The position numbers and the translations under genes are program-made. Of a stretch of 64,000 nucleotides of DNA, positions 13,101 through 25,100 are shown one piece after another. The notes beneath the pieces are model-generated. The model saw only the letters and a program-made list of their open reading frames with translations, was not told the origin of the DNA and searched no databases. The stretch lies in the NCBI GenBank assembly GCA_039566865.1, contig CM076943.1, positions 16,168,001 to 16,232,000 on the forward strand. Reading direction: 5' to 3'. Source of the DNA: Aurelia coerulea. Lineage: Eukaryota; Cnidaria; Scyphozoa; Semaeostomeae; Ulmaridae. Each line of letters starts with the position of its first letter. Within the stretch, counting starts at the first letter, position 1.

Positions 13101-16100
13101 ATTGTCATTTCGTACATCAAAAAATTTACATTTGCAAGAGAAAGATATGTTGGTGCTTCAAATGTCAACAAAATTAGAAGACTAAAAAGAGTGATTTGAT
13201 TTTCCGTGCTTAGGTGCAACACCAAATATCTATTTGTTATTGGTATCAGTCAAATAGGCGATTTTTCCAGCCACCTCGCCTTTGATACAAGAATGCTCAA
13301 TATTTTACGCAGATCTTTCTTTCTGTGCAGTCAAATTCTTTGACAAAGTTGGTTTATGTTGAAATTTAGTGTTAAATCGGGTGAGGCAGAACAAAAGCAT
13401 GGGGCGTTTGCCAATTTCTATTGAAGCAATCTACGTTTGTGCGGAAGATACGACAATACAACAGGATAAGGACAAACGGTCAGGCAGTGATATGATGTAT
13501 CATGTGACAACTACGCAATGCTAGAATTCCTTGATTTCCTGAAATGAACCTAAAATCTAGCCAGGGATCTTGTTTTGCCAGTTATTTTGCATCTGATAGT
13601 TTTCTTATGGAATCAGCTCCCTTGGCTAACTAAATGTGAAAACAAAATGCAGTCATATCGGGATCATATCATTGCGTAATTGACCAATTGTTTGGAAAAG
13701 ATACAACGAAATAAAAATTACCAAGATGACGTTTTCATGGTCCTCTGAAAAGCAGCCCTCGCACACGGGGTTACCGTGTGTAAAGAATATAGAATGAAAA
13801 CCACAGCTAGTACTGTGATGTGAAACTTGACCTGGACCAGATTTTTAAATCTTGTAATATTTTCTGATAGGAAATCATTCGTACCTCATCGCAAACTTCA
13901 AGTTCCAAAGACGTGTGGGATACTTTCTGATAGAGACATATGTACCATCATGCATTGTAGTCATCATTTCCTGGGTCTCGTTTTGGATACCAGCCGAATC
14001 TGCTCCAGCAAGAGTGTCCCTTGGGATAACAACGGTCCTCACTATGACAACCATAAGCAGCGCTGCTAGGCAGTCTCTTCCTAAGGTGAGTGAGAATGAA
14101 AAGTGTTGATTTTGAAAGTTTAAATTTACTTTTGAAGAAATCAAGTTTCTAATAGATGTCACAAAAATACTTTTGCCATGAAATCATAGAAAGAAGAAAT
14201 AAATGATAAAGTACTGATTGATGTTTGATTTAAAAAGAATGAAGTGGAACATTCAGCTAAGAAAATTGCTATTTTGTATAAAATGCAAATATGTGCCTTG
14301 CTTAGATTCATGAAATATATTTGTCATGCAGAAATATTATTAGAGAGGAACAGTCATACAAATTATATCAATTAAAAGTAGCTAATTCCGAGCATAGAAG
14401 TAATCACAGCATTCACTTTTAGCATGAGATAGAAAGTAAGTTAGATTGCTATGTTACACCTATCAGCATTGTGCATACCAGATGCGCCAAAACGGACTAA
14501 CTTTTGACAGCCCATGATAAATCATGCATAAAACCAATTTCAAAGACTGGTGATTTTATCTTTGTTCGAAATCCGAGGTAATTTTAGGTGAGTTGCAAAC
14601 AAGACACTTAAAACTGTTGGAATTTCTTGCAAATTTCTCTTTGAGGTAAAGTTCTGTTTGGCAAATCAACTTCTTTGACCGGCTTTTACTACAATTTTCC
14701 GAAGGGGGAAGACTCGAAGTTTTAACTTTGTTGTGAAAGTTTCATATTGTATTTCACTTGCAGTAGCTTTAGACCAGGAGGGGATGGGGGGCAATCGTCA
14801 CCCGAGGAGGGAATTTATGAAATTGAGTGTATTTGGTCAAGTTCGAGGCGCTGATTCCAAAAATCGATGTTATACGGACAAATTCGGTCCCATTCAGCCT
14901 CTATTCCATGTTAAAACCTCGTTTTCGAGAAAAGTGACATCCTCACTTACATATTCCAAAGCATATGAATTTGGTCAATTTCGAGGCGCTGATTCCAAAA
15001 CTCGATGTTATATGGACAAATTCGGTCCCATTCAGCCTCTATTCCATGTTAAAAACTCGTTTTCGAGAAAAGTGACATCCTCACTTAGATATTCCAAAGC
15101 ATACGAATTTGGTCAATTTCGGGATGCTGACTCCAAAAATCAACGTTGGACAGATAAATTCGATAGCTGTGAGCCTCTTTTCCATATTAAAGCCTCGTTT
15201 TTGTGAAAAAACACATCTTGACTCCTTGGCTCAGTTGTTCCAAAGCGTATACATTTGGTCAATTTCGGGGTGCCGATTCAGAAAATCGAAGTTATATAGA
15301 GGAATTCGGCCTCAGTTGGCCCTCTTTACTGCGCTCAAGTCGCGTTTCGATGACAGCCCTATATCTTCTTAAAATCTTAAACATTGTTCAAAATGGTATT
15401 CAAGTCAAGCGTACAATATGTATTTTTAAGTTGATACTTGGCACATTACGCATCCAAGTTTAATTTAGTTAACGTAATGGAATGTCTGTGAAGTGCTCCT
15501 GTTCTGTGCTAGCATTGTCTTCTGAACTTCGTTGTTTGCACGAAGAAGCAACTCTGCCACATAGTCAGGGTACATAATATCATGCCAGATGACGGATCTT
15601 TCTTCATTCCAATGTTGCGTTGTCGGACTATCTAAATGAAGCCGCAGTTCATCTGATTACCTGTATACGTAGGCAACTTAATTTGCTCCTTTGGTATGCA
15701 AAAGAAGATTGAATGAACAGGGAGCATCAACCTTAAAACTGCATATATGCCTCTATGTGAAAGACTTCCTGAAAAACTTAGCAAGGGCTATACTGACGGA
15801 ATGTTGCTTGGAAAATCCATAAAGAAAGGAGGTGAACTTTTCGAGACATTCAATAACAGATTTTTCTCAACGTAGATACCACGCTCTTCAAAAGCATCTA
15901 TGAATTCTTGACGCTTTAACATTGCTTTCCAACACATCGTTTTGCCCTTCCTATAGAATGGCGAAATGAAACGTAATCATTTCTGCAGAGAACATGCAAT
16001 TCTACAAACCAGCATTCTTATCCTGACCAGGGACAAAGGTGAAAGATGTAGCATCAATAATCTTTCTTCTCCTGTAAATATTCAATTGTAAGTAATTACC

Positions 16101-19100
16101 ATGCCACGTGTGAAGTCATGGGCGAAAAAGAAGGTTAGGATGTTGATATTGTCAGATGGAATGTGAATCGTCGCTGTTTCATCAGGTACCTGTTCCGTTA
16201 TGTTCATGGCAAAATGATACAAAGTCAAGAAACAATAATTTGTATAGTTCGCATAGGTGCGTGAAGAACACAATGCACGTTTTTCTGACTCTTAAGTTTT
16301 TTGTTTGTTTGTCGAGTGAGTTAGTAAGCATGATAGTTGAAAAAGGTTCTCTTCTCTGGCTCGTATAACTCAACATGGTGACAGGAGTGGGATACCAAAC
16401 AGGCTCCTCTGCTTGAGCAAGTGCCAATAAGTTGGTGCCTCCTCTTTGTGGTTACTTGCTCGTTCTTGTCAGATATATGTTTCATAGTGGCTAATATTTG
16501 TGCACTGGCTTGTGTTTGAAAACAGACTACCTTTCCATCTAATGCATCTTTAGAATTTCCAATTGATTGTGGAATCAACCGAGCAGCATCTCCTTTTTAT
16601 CACCATTTTGCAGGAGATGGTAGATACCTACTTGAGATCTTGAAATCTGTTATCGAATGTTTTGAAAACTTCACCTCTATGGATTTTCCAAAGCTACAAT
16701 CACGCAGTGAAGTCTATGCTAAGCTTTTCTGAAAATCTTTAAAAAAGAGTCATAAAGTTGCAGACTAAAGGTTGTTGCTTCCTGTTCATTCAATCTTCTT
16801 TTGCATATCAAAGGAGCAAATTACGTTGCCTGCATATACAAGCAAGCAGATGAACTGAAGCTTGATTTAGACAGTCCGACAACGCATGGTTGGAATGAGG
16901 AAAGATCCGTTGTTTGGCATGATACTGTGTACCCTAACTATGTACCATGTACAAATGGAATACTCTGCGGCACTTTCAGTAACTTGGTGCTTGGAGAGGC
17001 ACCAACAGGCAAATACTTTACGATGAACTGGGTTGGGAATGCCTTATGATAGATGGTGAAATAGACGTATGTGTCATTTTTACATCCTCAAAATTACGTC
17101 GTCTCTCATGTATCTATTTGAGGACATTCCTCCTGAGCGCGATATCTTATACAATCTTGGACATGCAGTTACTTATAATCCAAACATTTAAGAACTGTTC
17201 GCTTCTCCAATACCTACTTCCACAATGCCCTATATGACTGGAATATGCTCGATCAATCAAAAACGCGGCTCCCCTTCTTGGTGAATTTAAAAGGATAGTG
17301 TTGGCAAAAGCAGATCGAGGAATCCGATATTCCATGTCCGTGATATTATTGGCATTCGACGATTGACAAAACTTCGTGTTAAATTTAGTGATTTGAATGA
17401 GCAAAAGTTTCGGCACAATTTTGACTATTTACGCCCTATTTGTGATTATGGCGAGGCGAATGAAAATAAGAAACATTTTCTCCTGCATTGCCCTAAGTAT
17501 GACACATTACGACAAGATATTTTTGGTCATCTCGAAAATATTCCTGATTTAAACGTTTCGGGTATGTGGGCTCCAAATCACTTTGTAATCCATTCCTTTT
17601 TGGAAATGATTATGGAGGAAATGAAGTGCTTTATCGAAAACACGACACGAATGTAGATTAATGATCAATAGTTGGAAAGCAACAGTTTATGTTTTATGTC
17701 CCTTATTTCTTGTATTTTGTTTTCCTCAATCGTTATCAGATTTGTCTTTTCTTATTGTATTTAAATGAAGTAATATTGCAAATGCCAGTCATAGTGGAAA
17801 ATTGATGACCTTGTGTCTTTTTCTGCTATTATTGGCACAGTTGAATTGTATTCTGTAGTTCTTAGCTTTTTAGATTTGATAGAGAAAAACGTACCCTGCC
17901 TGACGATGTGGCAGAGTTGCTTCTTTGTGCAGACATCTGCCAAACATCCAAACTTGAAACAGAGGATGAGTTTGATGATGAGACTGAGGACATCACTACG
18001 CACTGAAGTTCAGCAGACAATGCTAACACAGAACAAGAGCATTTAATAAAAGACATTCCATTATTATCTGAATTTTGGTGTGTAATGTGCCAAGTATTAA
18101 TTTAACAACAATACTACTTCGAACAGTGTTTAAGCTTGAAAGAAGATATAGGGTCTTCATCGAAACGCGACTTGAGCCGGATGAGGATGGTCACAAAGAC
18201 CGAATTCTTCCATGTAACATTGACTTTCTGAATCGGTACCCAGAAAATGATCAAATGTATACGCTTTGGAACAACTGAGCCAAGATGTGTTTTTCGCAAA
18301 AACGAGGCTTTAACATGGAAAAGAGGCTCACAGCGATTGAATTTATCTGTCTAATGTTGATTTTTGGAATCAGCATCCCGAAATTGACCAAATTCATATG
18401 CTTTGGAATATCTAAGTGAGGATGTCATTTTTCTCGAAAACGAGGTTTTAACATGGAATAGAGGCCAAAAGGGACCGAATTTCTCCGTATAACATCGATT
18501 TTTGGAATCAGCACCCCAAACTTGACCAAAAACTATCAATTTCATAAATTCCCTCCTCGGGTGACGATTGCCCCCCATCCCCTCCTGGTCTACTTGCCTC
18601 GTCTAATTGTGCTTGTCCCTGAATTTATGCACTTTTCTAGTTACTTTTTTGAACATTTTGGGTGCAAAGTCTCCTCTTTGAGATACGGCAGTTCATCTCA
18701 CATTTTGGATTCGGCGAATACAATGTTTGGTTATGTTTTATTTCGTTTTGTGACAACTAGGTTGCAGCCTGGTTGTTTTGGGTCCGGACTGCAGAAGCTC
18801 AACAATAATAAATTGCACGAATTGTTGCAGTACAACAGGAATTTACAAAGTTTAACTCGTAGGAAGGCATGTCGTCGTTAAAGTTAAACTTTTAAGGACA
18901 TTTGCGTTGTCGTTGCTGTCGTCCGAAACTCAAGACTCAAGGAAGCTTTTTCTGCAGCTGCAGCCTCTTCGGTATGGGCTCATTTTCAACAAAATGTACA
19001 ATAATCTAAAACAACTATCCTTCCAGTAACGATATCTAGATTTGTTATATTTTCGAGAAGCGAGAAACCAGGATGTTTGTCTTCAATTTTTGCTTTGACC

Positions 19101-22100
19101 TTCTTCCGAACCAAAATCATCTAAAATTCGATTATTTATTCCTCGCAATTTTATGTTACCACACTCAATTTCGAGCATGAGTACTACGAATTTCCTGCAA
19201 CAACTTCTTGTTACTAGAAAATTGTTTTTCAGACATTTGATTCAAAACAATTTCTCTCGCAGCTCTGACTTTGGCCTTTTCCGAATGAAACTTCTTGAAG
19301 AGATTAATTTATGCGAATTGTGACTGTAATTTTACTGATAAGCCTCGTTTTGAACAGCCAATTAGATCTCGAATTAGCCCAATATGTACAAGGGTCAGTA
19401 TCGACGCAGGTGTAATGGCCGTTGTATCAAGGTTGAGAATTTAAATGTCCATGGTAAGTGCATCATAGATCAGAATCAGACGTGGTATTCTCTTTCCGGT
19501 ACAAAGCCCTTACCAGCATTTGCGTACTTTCTGGATATTACAAATAAGTGATATTACCAAAAGGATCTTGACATGCGAAGGTGTTGTGGCGCAGTGGTGT
19601 AATCATCTGACTTTGCAGCCAGAATAGTCAGGCGGAGTGGGTTCAATACCCGGTTAGACCTCACCACTTGAGCGTCATGACAAGGGGTCGCGGACTCGAT
19701 TAGGTCTGCTCCATTTCTGCGATCCCAGCACTTGGCGCTGAAAAACGCAACTTCACCTTCATATCTAAGTTAGCTTTTGACTGATAGAATGACAATTCGT
19801 TTTTGAATATCACCAAGTATTTTCATTTCAGAGCCAGACAAACGTGGAAACTATATTTTGATTCACCTGATGCTCTGTTGGCGGAATTATCTCAGAGTTA
19901 TAAGCAATGTCAAAGAATCATTGATTTTATAGACTTGCTCCAAGTCTATCTCTTTTCTCCGTCAGTGGTTCTTTATATTAGTGACTTATAGAGGGAACGC
20001 GAAGAAGCGACAATTGAAAACGAGGGGGGACGGGGGCAAGGGAAATAAAAGAAGGAGGGAGAGGATCGCATTTCCTCTGACGAATAAAAGAAATAGACTC
20101 GGAGCAAGTCTATTGGTCTTGGAAACAGGCTAATTTTTTTTTATCAATTCTCCTAAAATTTACAATCTACTATTACAGTTTTTATCCTCAAATATGGTAC
20201 TTGTAGTAATTCGCAAAATTCGCAAAAATTTTCCACTCGTTTTCAATGAAATGAAAGACACATAATGCTGAGATATATACAATCAAAACAAAAAAATAAT
20301 TTCAAGAATCGGAGCTGTGTGAGCAGAGAAATTGAATTTTGAAGTTAGCCTAAATCAAGTGTTAATTGCATTCTCGATAATGAAATTTGTAAACTTGTGA
20401 TTTCTTGAAACTTTAAAAATCTGTTTCTTGGCTCTCATAGGTCTGATTTTAATAATTCATTTTTTATTTTGACTGCCAATCATTGCTCTTTCAAATGAGC
20501 TACAGCGTGATTGATTTTGAGAATTTTCATTTTTCGGTATTTATTACACTTGCTGGATCACTGTGTGATGGATCCAGTGTCACTCCTAAGTACTTATATC
20601 CACTTACAAAGTTAATGAGATGTTCTTTCATTGAAACTTTCAAATCGCTTTGCCTAGAAAAGAGCCAATGTTTTTTTGCTGTTCCAAACAGCTAAATTGT
20701 GAATAATAAACTTCTGGAAAATAGAGGGACTGCAGCTGAGAACAGGCCGAGATTGGAAAATATAATGTGTATGGCAGCCATTCGCCTGTATTGATGCATC
20801 ATTTCACAGAATGAGATTGGTTGCTAAGGGAAACTTCTCCAACAAAATGAACTCTTTGAGTGCAGTAATTAGATCAATGACGTTCCCATCAAAATTATTT
20901 CAAAAAGCTCTTTGTTAGCATTTTTTCAAGATTATTGTTAGTTTTCTAAGAACTTTTAGGCAGCTGATCAGTCAAGTAGAACAACAATCGAAGAGTGTTC
21001 AAGAAACCAATAAATTTTCCCACCCAGTACTGAAATGAAAGTCTCTTTAAGCTTTCAGTAAACAGTTGAAATTAGATCATGGGTATCAAAGGTTTTTGCA
21101 GTTTCTCCGCATCCTTCTAAAATGTTCGTTGTATTCATTGATAGGTAACTTCCCAAGCATTTCGTGATACAGCGCCAGTATGCGAATTACCTTCTTAGAC
21201 AAAATAAACAAGTTTCTTGAGCAATATCCAAGTTCTCAGTCGAGGTTCTTACTGGTTTAGTTCTTAGTTGAATTCTTGAAAAGAGTTTCTTATTAACAAT
21301 AGCACTGTTTAATCATGCTGAAAACGGATTACACGTTTTTTTATAAGAAACTGGTTTATAAGAAACTAGTACTACGATGACCAAAAATTTAAGAAACTCT
21401 AGTACTACGCTCAAGAACAGTTAAGAAACTCTAAAACGTTATATCTGTATGTCTCTCTTATTCTATGTCTCTCTAACAAAGGTGCCTTTGACTTTTAACT
21501 GCAAAATTGGTAAATGTTTGTCTTGATGTGCATGGCTTCTTCTTGATGACAATGTCAATGCAAAATGGAAGCCCTTTCTCGAGAAGAAGGCTCAACTTCG
21601 AACAATACCGCAATTTTAGGCCCAAAAAAATAAGAAACTAATTAAGAAACTTTTACTACTAAAACACCGAAATTTTCATGCGAAATTAAGAAACTTTTAG
21701 TACTAAGTGCTGATCCAAGTTTCTTATAATAAAAAAACGTGTATTTCATGATTAATTTGATTGCTTGTGTGTTTAATTAGATTGTTTGTTCTCCACTGAA
21801 AAGTCTTCAAGCAAAGACTAAACATTTCCTGCACGCCAATTTTTGATGGTTGCTTCCTCAGACTGCATTCTGTAACGTAACATTACAGCATATTTACTCA
21901 TATTTCGAGGAAGGTGCAATAAAATTGCACTGATCTTCCTTTGCATTCTCCATAATTTGGAAAATTTCACAATAAAAATCATTAAGCCCGTGAGTCACTT
22001 CTAAGGTCCTTTGATTCAAATATATTATCAATTTGTTATTGTCTAGCCATTTAGCAATGTTTGTCATCTCAGCAGTTAAAATCTCCTCTATGACGCTTAC

Positions 22101-25100
22101 ATTTTTGTGAGAAAAAGATATCACTGTATCATCGGCATATATTTGGATATTACAATTTTTTACACTCTTTGTCAAATCGTTTATATGGATCAAAAACAAC
22201 AAAGGTCCCAGAATTGAGCCTTGGGGTACTCCATATTTGACTAACTGAGATTCGGATTTAGCAGTGCCACACTGAACAAACTGATAACGGTTTGACAGAT
22301 AGCTTTTTATCCACACAAGTTCAGTGTCCTTGATGCCATAGAGAGGAAGCTTTGATAAAAGTAAAGAGTGTTCAACTGTGTCAAAGGCTTTTTGCAAGTC
22401 GATGAACACTGCACCAGTTAGCTTGCCTTGATCCATAGCCTGGCGGATTTGATCTGTGAACAAAGTCACGGCAAGTTCAGTGTTATACCTTTTTCTGAAT
22501 CCAAATTGAGAGGTCGTTATGATATTATTGTGTTCCAAATAGTTAGATAGTTGATCGTAAACTATTCTTTCGAAAACCTTTGACAAAGCTGGCAGAACTG
22601 AAATTGGACGATAATTTTCAACAGAAGCTTTACTGCCAGATTTAGAGAGTGGAATAACCTTTGCAATCTTCATTTTTCTAGGGACTACAGATGTTCTAAG
22701 TGATAGATTTATTATATGAGCTAGAGGTTCTCCTATGATAGATGCACGATCCTTTAAAAATCTAGGAGGAAAGTTATCTCTACCAGCAGCTTTCGATTGA
22801 TTCAGTTTCGCAAGGACTCTTGTCACCCTCTCCTTCGAGACTAATTGAAACTTAAAGTAAGAGTTTGCATGGCCTAGACCATTGTCATTTTGCCAGGTGA
22901 AATTTCGTTGTAAACTGCCGCACAATTTTTCAGCACAAGTTGCAAAATATTTACAAAAGGTGGAGGCTATGCCTTGTTTTGTTGTTTCCAATTTGCCATC
23001 TACTTCAAGTGCTGACAAAACTGGTGATGCATTTTCTTTGAATGGATACAACTTTTTGACAAGGTTCCAAAAACTGTTTAGGATTTTTTGCATTTTCCTC
23101 CAACAGATTTTTGTTGTGCTCCAGAATTTTTCGCTCAAAATGATAACCTGTTCTAGAAAAAATTGGTGAAAAGTATACTCAAAAACATGAAATTTGACCG
23201 AAAACAGACCCGAGCTAGCCGAATATCCTCCTCTGACATGTTTTGACAACCTGCTCTAGAAAAATTGCCTCATTTTGATACCCTGGGCTAGAAAAAATTG
23301 GTGAAAACGATACCCTTAAAAACGGCACATCCCCGTCGGACAAATATACTAAGTACCCCCCCCGGGACGTGGCCTTACTTTTCTTAATGTTTCCATTCAC
23401 TTTGTTTCGGTATTGTCTGTATAACTGCCAGTTGTTATCATTGCCACTTTGTTTGGCCTTCCTGAGGTGGTAATCCCGTGTTCTTATTAACTTTAAAATC
23501 TCAGGGGTCCTCCATGGGCAGCTCAAACCACGAACCTTATTCCGTATCATTGGGGCGATGTTGTCAAAAACTTTAGCCAAAATGCTTTCAAATATGTCGT
23601 ATGCGCTTTCTGCATCTTGCTGATTGTAAACATGCTCTCATGGGGCGTTCAATAGATCTTGTTGAAGCTTTTCTTTATTATAGTTTTTGTAATTTCTGCA
23701 TGTTATCGTGCGAGACTTTAATTTCTGGCTGTTCATTTTTCTAACTGTACCTATCATTTCGTGATCACTCAGACAGGACTGCAGGACGCTTGTCTTACAA
23801 ATATTCTGCGGCACATTAGATAGAACTAGATCAATCATACACTCAGAGCCCTCAGAAAGTCTCGTGGGGGAATCAACTTGTTGACAAAAACCGTAACTTG
23901 AAATTATTTGTTTCAAAGGCCGATTGTTATTCTGGTTACCGTAGTCACAATTAACATCGCCTAGCAACAGCACCTCTTTGTCTTCGCAGGGAATCTTTGC
24001 AAGCATGGACTCAAATTGATCACTAAAATCTTGAGGCAGGTAGTTGGAACTGTCTGGTGGGCGATACAAATTTCCCACTAACACGGGTTTGGATTTATTG
24101 AAAAGTACTTCAACCCAAATACATTCGATGCTATCTTCCTCGAGATCAAATCGGCGGTGGTGGGTCAGTGATTCGTTTACGTAAGCTGCAACCCCCCCCC
24201 CCACCTGCTCCATTTTTACGGTCCTTTCTGTTCAGATGAAAACCTGCTATTTCAATTTCACTGTCACGAATGTCTTTGTGTACGTGTGTCTCACTAATTC
24301 CAATAATATGAGCTTGCCCCAAATTAGATCGCGAGAGAAACTCCTCCAAACCAGCCTTGTTGCATACCAGACCTCTAATGTTTTGATGAAGTACTTTGAA
24401 TCCCCGTGTCTGCAGCAATTCTTCAAATTTTCTTGAAGTAAAAGTGACGCTGTTGTCCAAATTTTCAGGGCCAGGATTTAGAGAAACATCACCACTGAGA
24501 AGGGTTATCATGACACAGATATACTGCCTGATAACACATTGGCTAAGGAATGGACTTTTCTTCTTGCTACTCGCTGATCTACTTTGCACTGAGAATAGGC
24601 CCTTCGAGATTCCTTAATATCATAATAATAATAATAATAATAATACATATTTATACAGGATACGCCTTTTCAGTACAAGTAAAATACTGCTATCAATAAG
24701 GGTCCTGTTTAAAGAAACTGTTGACAAAGTAAAAAATTGAAAAGCTAAAATACTATACGATTATCATGCAAAGCTTAGATTATCTATCTTACGTTTAAAG
24801 TTTACAAAGAAAGATTCGTTCTGAATGTTGGATGACAATCCATTAAAAATTAGTGCACCTTGAAAGGCAAACGTTTTTCTTCCTGCTTCTGTTTTAACTC
24901 TTGGCAATATAAGACGTGAGCCGTTTCCTCGTGTATCCTTGCCATGATTAAAACGCTGAAACATGTTTCGCAGTGGTGGAGGGCAAGAATCATTTAAAGA
25001 TCTTAAAACACGTCGATCGATACTCGTTTTTTCCGGATTTGATCCAATGTGTCCATCTTCAGGGTCGTGTACTTAGTAGGAGCTATTATCTTATGGGCTC

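Larger units (their letters stand above)
14771..18591. mobile_element. Giant palindromic (fold-back) element, 3.8 kb
   Basis: Outer ends AGACCAGGAGGGGATGGGGG and GCAATCGTCACCCGAGGAGG occur at 14771 and, inverted, at 18591. The arms stay homologous far inward: left about 14771-15900, right about 16630-18591 once a LINE (16944-17890) is removed, leaving a loop of roughly 0.7 kb. The outer part of each arm consists of tandem units of 138 to 146 bp beginning GGTCAA (14835, 14973, 15111, 15257 on the left; about three on the right). The inner arms carry decayed coding sequence. No clear TSD was found. Confidence 0.85.
21990..24617 (-). mobile_element. LINE 1: degraded CR1/L2-like retrotransposon with a 2A-like motif
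   Basis: Minus strand, 5' end near 24617. It runs through an N-terminal 2A-like motif, an AP-endonuclease and a reverse transcriptase, and breaks off after the RT palm at about 22015. Defects are a frame change in the poly-G run near 24190, an in-frame break near 23638, a foreign insertion at 23110-23362 and loss of the 3' part. LINE 2 lies immediately upstream, its 3' tail abutting the 5' end of this element. Confidence 0.9.

Noticed and set aside
14733..15463. 157-, 87- and 86-codon ORFs as a repetitive protein
   Set aside because: They are translations of the 138 to 146-bp tandem units in the palindrome arm; the mirrored arm shows them to be repeat DNA.
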